From Sulfurovum sp. (lineage in GTDB: Bacteria > Campylobacterota > Campylobacteria > Campylobacterales > Sulfurovaceae), in the NCBI GenBank assembly GCA_024763175.1, contig JANTGA010000002.1:1-53282 (forward strand): a DNA stretch of 53,282 bases, read 5' to 3'. Positions 1 to 7,854 of this stretch are shown piece after piece (position 1 is the first letter of the stretch; each line of letters begins with the position of its first letter). Position numbers and translations under genes: made by a program. Below the pieces are notes generated by a model. It was given only the letters and a program-made list of their open reading frames with translations. It was not told the origin of the DNA and ran no database searches.

Positions 1-148
1 GGAAGTCATACTCTTCGATAACCTCCATAGTCTCCGCAACAGCCTTTTGTGTCCCGCAAAATTCACATTTGAGTTTTCCTGATGCGGGAGAAAATTTCAT
101 CGGTGCCCCGCAATTGGGGCAGGTGAAGTTGATCGCGCTGAATTTCAC
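1..148 (-). CDS. Zinc-ribbon protein, N-terminal part (cut by window edge)
   Basis: Only the first 49 or so codons are inside the window; the rest lies beyond base 1. The product opens VKFSAINFTCPNCGAPMKF and carries two CxxC knuckles (CPNC near residue 10, CEFC near residue 33), which is a TFIIB-like zinc ribbon. The GTG start at 148 is chosen because a TGA lies in frame a few codons upstream and there is no ATG. The gene follows the SPFH gene by 24 bases on the same strand, so it is probably its operon partner. In Bacillus the SPFH protein YdjI is encoded next to the zinc-ribbon membrane protein YdjG; a similar role here is inference, because the membrane part cannot be seen. Confidence 0.7.
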   Translation of the reverse strand, partial: MKFSAINFTCPNCGAPMKFSPASGKLKCEFCGTQKAVAETMEVIEEYDF

Positions 149-172
149 TGTGACAAGCCGTTGAACGATTGA

Positions 173-1261
173 TCAGGAGAGTGGCGGTGGTGTGCTGCGA
201 AACAAAGTGCTCAAAACAGTGGAGGCTTTTTGCCACGCTTCCATCCCCTCTGTCCAGACAAGCGTATCGTGCCGGATCGATCCGGCCTGAACCATTGTTT
301 TGATCTTGTCTATGCCAAAGGGCCCCTGTGACTCTTTGTCGATCGCGACAAAATAGCGCTCCTCTGATCCCGGTATCGGGGGCGGTGTAGCTGCCTGAGC
401 CTTGCTGTTTGTATGATTCATTTGATTCATCATCTGGTTGCCCATCGCGAGACCGGCACCCATACCTACCATATCCGAGATCGCTCCGCTGCCATTGTCA
501 TTTCCGAGTGCTTCGCCGGTCTGGTACTTGAGATTGGCATCGAGGTCACCGGTGATCTCTCTGCTGCTGCGTCTATCGAGTGCCTTTTCGACCTCTGCGG
601 GCAGCGAAATGTTTTCGATCAGTATCTTCGTCAACTCCAAGCCATACTCTTTGAAGTAGGGTGAGATCCGCTTTGTGATATATTCGCCGAATTTTTCATA
701 GTTGGCAGCAAGATCAAGGGCGGGCACATCATTTTCGCCCAGAACAGCAGCGAATTTGGAGACGATAAGGTTGGTCAGCTGTGCATCGATCTCATCGGTG
801 GTGAAGTGGCCATCAGTCCCGACGATCTCCTGAAGGAAGACTCTGGGGTCTTCTACCCGTATCTCGTAGGTGCCAAAGGCACGCAGGCGCACCATACTGA
901 ACTCCGGGTCTCTGACCATAATGGGATTTTTGGTTCCCCATTTGAGATCGGTGAATCGTTTGGTGTTGACGAAATAAACCTCTGCTTTGAAAGGGGAATT
1001 GAAACCATGATCCCAGTGCTGTAGAGATGTGAGGATAGGGATGTTTTTGGTCTCGAGCTCATAGGTGCCCGGGCCAAGGATATCGGCGATCTCTCCTTCG
1101 TTGACAAAGACAGCGACCTGAGACTCTCTGACGATGAGTTTGGCACCGTACTTGATCTCGTTGTCATGGCGGTCAAAACGGTAAACCATCGTGTCATGCG
1201 AACTGTCTGTCCACTCTATGACGTCAATAAACTGATCATTCAGCCAATCAAAAAGTCCCAT
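173..1261 (-). CDS. SPFH/Band-7 domain protein with C-terminal GYF_2 domain (YdjI-like)
   Basis: The 362-residue protein has an SPFH (stomatin/flotillin-like) core over about residues 30-235, recognisable from SQVAVFVNEGEIADILGPG and the later LTKILIENISLP. A glycine/methionine-rich linker follows (about 250-285), then a GYF_2-type domain near the C-terminus (RYFVAIDKESQGPFG through LVWTEGMEAWQKAS). This is the 'virion core protein/YdjI' class of bacterial SPFH proteins, which form membrane-associated scaffolds. The start has an AAGGAG site lying just upstream in the end of the telA-like gene, two bases away. Position after XpaC and TelA genes and before a zinc-ribbon gene suggests a membrane-stress complex; the precise role is not known. 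Confidence 0.85.
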   Translation of the reverse strand: MGLFDWLNDQFIDVIEWTDSSHDTMVYRFDRHDNEIKYGAKLIVRESQVAVFVNEGEIADILGPGTYELETKNIPILTSLQHWDHGFNSPFKAEVYFVNTKRFTDLKWGTKNPIMVRDPEFSMVRLRAFGTYEIRVEDPRVFLQEIVGTDGHFTTDEIDAQLTNLIVSKFAAVLGENDVPALDLAANYEKFGEYITKRISPYFKEYGLELTKILIENISLPAEVEKALDRRSSREITGDLDANLKYQTGEALGNDNGSGAISDMVGMGAGLAMGNQMMNQMNHTNSKAQAATPPPIPGSEERYFVAIDKESQGPFGIDKIKTMVQAGSIRHDTLVWTEGMEAWQKASTVLSTLFRSTPPPLS

Positions 1262-1262
1262 A

Positions 1263-2408
1263 CTATTTCTCCTTATTGTCTATTTGTGCCCGGTCTGACT
1301 CCGGTACAGCTTCTGCTTTGGCTTTGACTGAGAGCAGTGCATCTTTGAGCTCCTGCTCTGTTTTCTGAAGTTCGATCAGAGCTGCACTTCTGGCCTTTTT
1401 CCCTTCATCAGCGATCTTCAGTGAATCGTTGAGTGTTTCGATCAGTGTTGTATTGGCCTTTTTGATACTCTCTATGTCAAAGATACCCCGTTCCATCTGT
1501 TGTCGTACCTCCCGGTTGGCTTCTCTGAGCCCTTCTGCATTTTTCTCCAGCAGTTCATTGCTGAGGTCTGTAGCACCCTTGATCGCTTTGGCAGCATCGT
1601 GACTCCTGAAGATCGTGACCGTCTGTGCCAGCTGATTTCTCCAGAGAGGAACGGTGTTGACCAGTGTGGAGGTGATCTTGTTGATCAGGGATTTGTCATT
1701 TTCCTGTACCAGTCGGATACTTGGCAGTGACTGCATCGCGACTTGTCGGGAGAGTCTCAGGTCCTGGACCCGTCGCTCCAGATCATCCCTGAAGCCTCTG
1801 ATCTCCTTGAGATTCTGGATCGTGATCATTTCACCATCTTTGGTCTTTGCTTCATATTCGGGGATCTCTTTCTCTTCGAGCTCTTTGAGTTTCTGCTCAC
1901 CTGCCTTGATGTAGAGCTCCAGACTTCTGAAGTAGTCGAGATTGGCTTCATACAGCTTATCCAGAGAGACGACATCGGTCATCAGCTGGCTCTTGTGGCG
2001 CTCCAGCTCGTTGGTGGTCATGTCGATCTGGTCCCGGACCTCTTCATATCCCTGGATGAACTTCACCATCGGTTCAGTACCGCCGAAGATTTTTTTCCAC
2101 CAGGAGAGTTTTTGGTTCGGATTGAGCTCATCGAGGTCAAACCCTCGGATCGCTGCGACGATTTTATTGAGTGACTCACCTGCCTTTCCGAGGTCTTTGT
2201 TCTGGACACCTTCGATCATTCTATTGGAGATCTCATCGAGTTTCTCCTGTGCGCCCGATCCGAAATAGATCACGGAAGTACGATCCTTGACATTGAGTTC
2301 ATTGGCAGCTTTTTCTACCTTCGATTTTTCTTCCGGCATCACTTCGACAGGATTCTCTTTGTGGTTGACGATAGCCGTCTCGATTGCTTCTTTGGTTTGG
2401 GTCTCCAT
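1263..2408 (-). CDS. TelA/KlaA-family toxic anion resistance protein
   Basis: The 381-residue protein is soluble, highly charged and predicted coiled-coil through most of its length. The conserved TelA core is visible: LSWWKKIFGG near residue 105, LERHKSQLMTDVVSLDKLYE near 140-160, VAMQSLPSIRLVQENDKSL around 225-245, then VPLWRNQLAQTV. The family was named from tellurite resistance plasmids, but its biochemical activity is unsettled and many members sit beside XpaC. Here it lies between xpaC-like and SPFH genes with 27-base and 1-base gaps, so one operon is likely. An AAAGGAG site precedes the ATG. Resistance to tellurite itself is not implied. Confidence 0.88.
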   Translation of the reverse strand: METQTKEAIETAIVNHKENPVEVMPEEKSKVEKAANELNVKDRTSVIYFGSGAQEKLDEISNRMIEGVQNKDLGKAGESLNKIVAAIRGFDLDELNPNQKLSWWKKIFGGTEPMVKFIQGYEEVRDQIDMTTNELERHKSQLMTDVVSLDKLYEANLDYFRSLELYIKAGEQKLKELEEKEIPEYEAKTKDGEMITIQNLKEIRGFRDDLERRVQDLRLSRQVAMQSLPSIRLVQENDKSLINKITSTLVNTVPLWRNQLAQTVTIFRSHDAAKAIKGATDLSNELLEKNAEGLREANREVRQQMERGIFDIESIKKANTTLIETLNDSLKIADEGKKARSAALIELQKTEQELKDALLSVKAKAEAVPESDRAQIDNKEK

Positions 2409-2435
2409 CTCTTCTCCTTTGGTATAGTGTGTGTT

Positions 2436-3263
2436 TTAGTGTTTGATCTGCGCTTTGAGGACATCGATATGGACATCGAGGTCGAATTGGTTGTTGGCTT
2501 TGAGGCGCTTGAGCTCTTTTTCGAAACGGGTATCGACATCATCCATCAATCCCAGGATCCGTTCCCTCGTTTCTGTATCGATCTCCTCCTCTTCCATCGC
2601 TGTATAGGAGCCTGTGACTTTGGCGACACCATCGAGATAGACCACGAGGAATTTCCTCGCAGCTCTGATATCTTTGGGGTCTTCGGCGATCGCATCGAGG
2701 ATCGTCCCTGCCCGCTCCATCGCACGATCGATCTTTATCTTGAGTTCTCTATCCTCTATCTTGTCGGCATCCTTCTCTATCTTTTCCATTTTGTCGCGTG
2801 CTTCATGAAATGTTTTGAGGACGACATCCGCAGAGATATCTCCAAAATCCTCCAGCTTGTCTTTGCGCGGATCAAAACCGTAGTAGAGCCAGTATCCCAC
2901 GATCGAGAGAGCGGCCAGAAAGAGTGACTGGATCAGCGGCTCTGCACCGGCAATAAAGGCCGTATAGAATGTCGCAAGCCCAAGCAGATAGGCGGAAAAC
3001 TCTTTATAATGAATTTTTGGAGCTTTGGCAATCCGTGATTTTTGGTAATTGATCTCCTGCGCGAAGCCTTTTTTGGAGAGGTAAATCACGGCAAAAAAGA
3101 GTAGAAATGCGATCGTATCGATAAGAAAAGCACCATAGTTCATCTTGAAAAGTGCCATCACAATACTCAAAAAGAGGGGCACCAAAAAGAGGTAGAGTAA
3201 AAAACCTTTTTTGATCATATCTGATTGTATTTCGGGAGGATTGTAGCGTTTGACTTTGCTCAT
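2436..3263 (-). CDS. XpaC-family membrane protein (5-bromo-4-chloroindolyl phosphate hydrolysis family)
   Basis: The 275-residue protein has four predicted membrane segments in its first half (about 20-40, 44-62, 92-108 and 111-128). A charged helical cytoplasmic half follows, with the XpaC pattern FHEARDKMEKIEKDADKIED and DPKDIRAARKFLVVYLDG. XpaC was named in Bacillus for hydrolysis of a chromogenic phosphate, but the true activity is unclear. The gene pair XpaC-TelA recurs in many bacteria, which supports the call. An AAGGAGC site at 3268-3274 overlaps the stop of the tiny upstream gene, so the two are probably translationally coupled. Confidence 0.82.
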   Translation of the reverse strand: MSKVKRYNPPEIQSDMIKKGFLLYLFLVPLFLSIVMALFKMNYGAFLIDTIAFLLFFAVIYLSKKGFAQEINYQKSRIAKAPKIHYKEFSAYLLGLATFYTAFIAGAEPLIQSLFLAALSIVGYWLYYGFDPRKDKLEDFGDISADVVLKTFHEARDKMEKIEKDADKIEDRELKIKIDRAMERAGTILDAIAEDPKDIRAARKFLVVYLDGVAKVTGSYTAMEEEEIDTETRERILGLMDDVDTRFEKELKRLKANNQFDLDVHIDVLKAQIKH

Positions 3264-3272
3264 GTATGCTCC

Positions 3273-3365
3273 TTAAAACAGTCTGCTCAAAGGAGCGAGC
3301 ACAGCCGTCCCGACACTAAAGAGAAGAAAGACAAAACCAAATATCTTTTTGTACGCAGTAGACAT
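3273..3365 (-). CDS. Tiny membrane peptide at head of the XpaC-TelA-SPFH operon
   Basis: A 30-codon reading frame (MSTAYKKIFGFVFLLFSVGT then AVLAPLSRLF) begins at ATG 3365 after an A-rich AAAAAGGAAAA leader that can serve as ribosome site. It ends ten bases before the XpaC start, and its stop overlaps the XpaC ribosome site. Residues 8-25 form one hydrophobic segment flanked by KK and R, so a single-span membrane peptide is likely. It matches no family I know. The operon position, ribosome site and composition argue that it is translated; its function is unknown and its length means chance cannot be excluded. Confidence 0.5.
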   Translation of the reverse strand: MSTAYKKIFGFVFLLFSVGTAVLAPLSRLF

Positions 3366-3436
3366 TTTTTTCCTTTTTTGTTGGCTTTCGATTTATGACA
3401 CTAAATTATAGCATAAGAATTGTGGATTCATTGCAA

Positions 3437-4159
3437 TCAATAGAGAATACGTGCCAGATAGAGGCCGGATGGGGGCGCGAGGGAGGTAGAGTGTCGTTGT
3501 CTGCCATCGATCTGCTCCTGGAGTTGGTCGGGGGTGAGTTCTCTTGAAGCACACTGCATTGCAGCTTCGATCATCATCCTGACTTGTGCCCGCAAAAAGC
3601 CGTTGGCTTCGAAATAGATCAGAGAGTAATCTCCAAATTTCCTGTATCGTGCCTGGTAAATCTCTCTGACGGTGGTATGAATATCGGAGCCTCTCTTGTG
3701 AAAATGACAAAAGTCGTGTTTACCCTCAAAAGCCGATAGGGCTTGAGACAAAAGCAGCGGATCAAAAGCAGTGTAATGTGCAATATAATTCTCTTCAAAG
3801 AGAGAGGGTCTCTTCTGCTTGAAGAGATAGCGATAGAGCCGTCTTTTGGCAGAAAAGCGTGCGTGAAATTTTTCATCGACTGGGGTAATATGTTTGATGC
3901 GGATATGCTGTAGTTTTCGGTTGAGTTCATATCGAAGTTTATGCAGGTCCACCCAAAAATCCGGAAGATCGAAGTGGATCACCTGTCCGGTGGCGTGTAC
4001 GCCTGCGTCGGTACGTCCGCTGCCGACGATATCGCTTCTGATATTCAAGGCGTGCAGTGCTGACTCCAGGGCTGTAGTGATGGTTTTATTGGTTTGTTTT
4101 TGTTTTTGGAAGCCCTGAAAAAAACTCCCATCATAGGAGAGGATGGCTTTGGCACGCAT
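3437..4159 (-). CDS. truA: tRNA pseudouridine synthase A
   Basis: TruA isomerises uridines 38-40 in the tRNA anticodon stem-loop. The protein (240 residues from ATG 4159) has the catalytic-loop motif GSGRTDAGVHATGQV with the nucleophilic Asp at about residue 51. It also has the family features LSYDGSFFQGFQ at the N-terminus, KRRLYRYLF in the middle and GFLRAQVRMMIEAAMQCA near the end. The ATG shares its A with the TGA stop of the upstream permease gene, so translation is coupled. A TTG one codon upstream is a less likely start. The length is normal for the family. Confidence 0.95.
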   Translation of the reverse strand: MRAKAILSYDGSFFQGFQKQKQTNKTITTALESALHALNIRSDIVGSGRTDAGVHATGQVIHFDLPDFWVDLHKLRYELNRKLQHIRIKHITPVDEKFHARFSAKRRLYRYLFKQKRPSLFEENYIAHYTAFDPLLLSQALSAFEGKHDFCHFHKRGSDIHTTVREIYQARYRKFGDYSLIYFEANGFLRAQVRMMIEAAMQCASRELTPDQLQEQIDGRQRHSTSLAPPSGLYLARILY

Positions 4160-5178
4160 CAAAAGTATCGATTGACATTGCGATAAAAGAGCCAGACACC
4201 AAGCAGGAAAGAGGAGATAGCGAGACCGGCAAGCATCCAGATCGTTCCAAATTTATCCAGCAGCGAGGCAAAAAAGTAGAAGAGTGCCGCAATCGACCCA
4301 ATCACGACAAAGGAGTGACTCTTCTGATAGCGCGGATTGATGATAGAGAAGGCGATAATCATATAGAGAGAGAGGATCGGTATGACGCTGATGAAAAAAT
4401 AGAAGAACATTTTCTGTTTGCGCTGCTTATCTGTCATGGACTGCTTCCAGTAGTCACTTACACCATAGAGCTGCATATTGCGTTTGCCCAGGGTGTCAAA
4501 AGTTTGCAGTTTTTTGTACGTGATCTGCCGTACGGTATCGGGCTCAAAGGTATACCCTTTGCCGTCGTACAGGATAAGCGAAAAGGTGCCGTCTTTGTTG
4601 AGCATCTCTCCCCTGTCGGCTGAAACTATCTGATCTGTGTGATTGTCTTCCTGGTAGTAGATCACAGTGTCCTTGAATTTTCCGCCTTTCTCGTCAGAAA
4701 TAAAGATATAGTAGTGACCAAACTTCTGGCCAAACTCTTCGGGCACGATATTGAAAGTCATCTCCGCTTTTTTGCTGTCCCTGAAGGCATTGAAGAGTTG
4801 ATTGGTCTGAGGCATCGTGATAAATGAGACGACCAAAAGCAGAGAAGCAAAAAGCAGCGCAATGAATATCAGAGGGTAGATCAGCTTTCGTGCAGGCAAG
4901 CCCAGAGAAAAAAGTGCAACAAGTTCATTGTCTACTGAGAGTCTCTGCAGTGTCGTCGCAACACTGGCGATAAATGAGATGGGCAGTGTATGAAAAATGA
5001 TCGTCGGTATCGAGTAGGCAAAAAGCTGCAACAACTCAGGAAATGTCATCTGTATTTTGGCAGTGAGGATCGAGATTTTGACCAGGTAGACGAGGGAAAT
5101 GATAAAAAAGAAGGGGATAAAGATCGTCAAAAAAGTTTTGGTAAAATTGCTGGAGAGATAGCTTCTGACATTAACCAT
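4159..5178 (-). CDS. LptF/LptG family permease (YjgP/YjgQ)
   Basis: This inner-membrane protein of 339 residues belongs to the permease family that, with LptB and LptC, moves lipopolysaccharide out of the inner membrane. N-terminal membrane segments (about 12-33, 50-75 and 95-120) are followed by a periplasmic beta-rich region (FGHYYIFISDEKGGKF, IVSADRGEML). Three more membrane segments close the protein (about 265-335). Whether it is LptF or LptG cannot be settled from one copy. It overlaps the 3' end of the prepilin-peptidase gene by 8 bases and truA by one base. Confidence 0.88.
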   Translation of the reverse strand: MVNVRSYLSSNFTKTFLTIFIPFFFIISLVYLVKISILTAKIQMTFPELLQLFAYSIPTIIFHTLPISFIASVATTLQRLSVDNELVALFSLGLPARKLIYPLIFIALLFASLLLVVSFITMPQTNQLFNAFRDSKKAEMTFNIVPEEFGQKFGHYYIFISDEKGGKFKDTVIYYQEDNHTDQIVSADRGEMLNKDGTFSLILYDGKGYTFEPDTVRQITYKKLQTFDTLGKRNMQLYGVSDYWKQSMTDKQRKQKMFFYFFISVIPILSLYMIIAFSIINPRYQKSHSFVVIGSIAALFYFFASLLDKFGTIWMLAGLAISSFLLGVWLFYRNVNRYF

Positions 5179-5905
5179 AGAGGATCCAATTCAAGAGTAG
5201 TGTCGTCTGATCGTCAAAAAGATAGATGATGAGCGTTGCCAACGCCAAAAAGGGCACGAAAGGTACCATCGTCTCTTTTGCGAAGAGGGAAGGGATGATC
5301 GCCAAAATAGCAGAGAGGAAAAGTGCCACAAAAAAATGGGGAAATCCCAGTAGCGCAGCCATCGTCCCCGCCACGATCACATCAGCACTTCCCATCGCCT
5401 CTTTTTTGAAGAGGTAGCTGACACCCCTTCCCAGGAGATAGAGTGCCAGTGCTGCAATAGCCGCATCGGTGGCTGCCGTGATAAAATCAGGCTGAACCAG
5501 TGCCGCTGCCAGTGCGAAAAAGTTGACCGAATCGGGTACGGCATAATATTTGAAATCGATCACGGTCAGGGCAAAGAGTGCCGAAAAAGAGGCGAAGACA
5601 AAAGGGAGATACCACGTGAGTCCCACCTTCCAGAAAAGCAGCACAAAGAGCAGGGCAGTGATCGCTTCGACCAAAGGATACTGCTTCGAGATCGGTGCTT
5701 TGCAGTAGGCACACTTGCCGGTCAGAAAGAGCCAGGAGAGGATCGGTATATTGTGGTACCACTTGAGCGGTGTATGGCAACTTTGACAATGCGACCCGGG
5801 AAAGGCGATGCTTTCACCTTCGGGTATGCGGTAGATGACGACATTGAGAAAGGAGCCGATAGCTGCCCCCAGGACCAATGCTGCCAGAGTCAAAATCAAC
5901 GCCAT
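5171..5905 (-). CDS. Prepilin peptidase (A24 family leader peptidase/N-methyltransferase)
   Basis: The 244-residue polytopic membrane protein has the N-terminal SFLNVVIYRIPEGESIAFPG block typical of PilD. Two zinc-type cysteine pairs follow (CQSC and CAYC, about residues 40-70), which mark the methyltransferase domain. The peptidase aspartates are in VIDFKYYAVPD and GSADV; the second motif is GSAD rather than the common GxGD. It should cleave and N-methylate type IV pilin or pseudopilin precursors at the inner membrane. No pilin or secretion gene is present in the window, so its substrates are encoded elsewhere. It lies two bases from uppS and overlaps the LptF/G permease. Confidence 0.9.
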   Translation of the reverse strand: MALILTLAALVLGAAIGSFLNVVIYRIPEGESIAFPGSHCQSCHTPLKWYHNIPILSWLFLTGKCAYCKAPISKQYPLVEAITALLFVLLFWKVGLTWYLPFVFASFSALFALTVIDFKYYAVPDSVNFFALAAALVQPDFITAATDAAIAALALYLLGRGVSYLFKKEAMGSADVIVAGTMAALLGFPHFFVALFLSAILAIIPSLFAKETMVPFVPFLALATLIIYLFDDQTTLLLNWILYG

Positions 5906-5906
5906 A

Positions 5907-6590
5907 TTATATGCCTCCGAAGCGTCTGTTTCTCTGTTCGAAATCCCCGATCAAACCCTCGAGTTCTTCCGGGGTGAAGTCGGGCCAGAGCGTCGGCGTA
6001 AATGCCAACTCACTGTAGCTGAGCTGCCAGAGAAGATAGTTGGAGAGTCGCTGCTCGCCACTGGTGCGTATCAGCAGGTCGATATCCCGATAGGGCGTAT
6101 CGAGCGCGGCACCGAGACTCTCCTCGGTGATCTTCCCCCCTCTCTCGAGGACGCGATTGGCGGCCCTGACGATCTCGTCTCGTCCGCCATAATTGAGTGC
6201 GAGCACCTGATCGAGTCTGGTGTTGTCTCGGGTCTCTCTCATCGTCACAGCGATCGTCTTCTGGAGTTTTGGGGAAAACTGTGACAGATCCCCGATGGCA
6301 ACAAAACGGATATTCTCTTCCTGATAGGTGGCTAACTCTTTCTTGAGATAGCGATCGAGCAGTTTCATCAAAAACTCGACTTCGAGCTTGGGCCGTTTCC
6401 AATTTTCGGTACTGAAGGCATAATGGGTGACCGATTCGATCGTTGGATGGTTGGCACAATAGGTTGTGATTTCGCGAACAACCTCGGCACCTGCTTCATG
6501 GCCTTTGGTGCGCTTGAGGCCCTGCTGCTCAGCCCAGCGCCCGTTTCCGTCCATGATGATCGCCAAGTGCTTGAGGATATTTTGTTTCAC
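5907..6590 (-). CDS. uppS: Undecaprenyl diphosphate synthase
   Basis: This cis-prenyltransferase makes the C55 lipid carrier for peptidoglycan and LPS. The 227-residue sequence begins with the catalytic signature LAIIMDGNGRWAEQQGL and has the conserved THYAFSTENWKRP and DLLIRTSGEQRLSNYLLWQ motifs that bind isopentenyl diphosphate. The start is GTG at 6590, overlapping the TGA of coaBC in a GTGA junction. This and the close spacing indicate one transcript with coaBC and glmU. Confidence 0.95.
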   Translation of the reverse strand: MKQNILKHLAIIMDGNGRWAEQQGLKRTKGHEAGAEVVREITTYCANHPTIESVTHYAFSTENWKRPKLEVEFLMKLLDRYLKKELATYQEENIRFVAIGDLSQFSPKLQKTIAVTMRETRDNTRLDQVLALNYGGRDEIVRAANRVLERGGKITEESLGAALDTPYRDIDLLIRTSGEQRLSNYLLWQLSYSELAFTPTLWPDFTPEELEGLIGDFEQRNRRFGGI

Positions 6591-7852
6591 GCAGAGAGCT
6601 CCTTCGCAGCAGCCAGGATCTTAAGCGCAAGTGTCAATTTGTCTGATCTTTCCAGTGACTGCTCTTTGGTTTCGGTGATGAACGTGATCTCATTGTCATC
6701 AGTACCGAAGCTTTTGCTGTCTTTGAGGTGGTTGTAGCAGACGGCGTCGACCCCTTTGGTCTCCAGAAGGTTTCTGGCGTGTTCTGCTCCTGCTTCACTA
6801 TCCATTTCGGCCTTGAAAGCGACGGTTTTAATCCCCTCTTTGTTCAGGGAGCTGAGGATATCTTTTGTCTCTTCGAGTTCCAGTCTCCACTCCTCGCCCA
6901 GCATCGCTTTTTTCAGTTTTCCGTTTTGCGGAAAGCGCGGGGTGTAGTCGGAGACAGCCGCCGCCATGAAGAGATAGGGCTCTTTCTGGATGAGATGGAC
7001 CGGGTCGCTGCTGTTCATCGTGGCTTTACTCATCTTTCCTTTTTTGGCGACACGGACAGCATCGACTGTATAATTAAGCATCTCTTCGCTGTTTTCAACA
7101 TCGATGATATAAACATCATCAGGCAAACCCTCTGAACCCGCTGTCGTGATATAGCAGACATCAGCACCCTTGCTGTAGAGTGCAAGGACGAGAGCTTTTG
7201 CCATTTTGCCGCTGGAGAAGTTGGAGAGGTAGCGGACTTCATCGATCTTTTCACGGGTGCCGCCTCCTGTGACAACGACGCGGCGGTCTTTCCAGAATGT
7301 TTCCTCAAAAAGCATCGAAATACTCTGCAAAAAGATCTCTTCAGGATCAGCCAATGCTCCGGCACCGGTATCGCCGCAAGCCAGTTTCTTCTCCTGCGGC
7401 TGGACGATACGGTAGTCATTGACGGCAAGCATCTTGAGGCTTCCGGCAGTGTAGTGGTTTTGGAGCATTTGGGTATTGGCAGCCGGTGCGATCAGGATAT
7501 CCCCTGAAAATGCCAAGGCTGTTTCGAGCAGGATATTGTCCGCGATCCCTTTGCTCAATTTGTTGAGGGAGTTGGCTGTAGTGGGAGCGATGATGAAGAG
7601 ATCACACATTTTGCCGATCTCAATATGGTTGAGCTCGGAGCTCCAGCTTTCGCTCTCTTCGGTCAGGACAGGATTGCGTGTCAATGCCTCCATCGTCAGT
7701 GCCGAGATGAAGCGGGTTGCTGCCGGACTCATCACGACATGCACCTGGGCGCCAGCCTTGACAAAAAGCCGGGCCAATTCACAGGCTTTGTAGGCAGAGA
7801 TGCTGCCGGTGATGCCTAATAGGATGGATTTTCCTGTTAAATCAAACTGCAT
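6587..7852 (-). CDS. coaBC: Bifunctional phosphopantothenoylcysteine decarboxylase / phosphopantothenate-cysteine ligase
   Basis: The 421-residue protein joins the two CoA-synthesis steps from 4'-phosphopantothenate to 4'-phosphopantetheine. The N-terminal FMN-dependent CoaC half (about 1-185) shows LLGITGSISAYKACELARL, the LNHIEIGK stretch and the substrate-clamp region PAANTQML. The C-terminal CoaB half starts near RRVVVTGGGTREKIDEVRYL and contains the NFSSGKMAKAL nucleotide-binding motif and FMAAAVSDYTP. It is slightly longer than usual within CoaB (an extra charged stretch at about 265-290). It ends four bases into uppS and lies two bases from glmU. Confidence 0.94.
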   Translation of the reverse strand: MQFDLTGKSILLGITGSISAYKACELARLFVKAGAQVHVVMSPAATRFISALTMEALTRNPVLTEESESWSSELNHIEIGKMCDLFIIAPTTANSLNKLSKGIADNILLETALAFSGDILIAPAANTQMLQNHYTAGSLKMLAVNDYRIVQPQEKKLACGDTGAGALADPEEIFLQSISMLFEETFWKDRRVVVTGGGTREKIDEVRYLSNFSSGKMAKALVLALYSKGADVCYITTAGSEGLPDDVYIIDVENSEEMLNYTVDAVRVAKKGKMSKATMNSSDPVHLIQKEPYLFMAAAVSDYTPRFPQNGKLKKAMLGEEWRLELEETKDILSSLNKEGIKTVAFKAEMDSEAGAEHARNLLETKGVDAVCYNHLKDSKSFGTDDNEITFITETKEQSLERSDKLTLALKILAAAKELSA

Positions 7853-7854
7853 AG

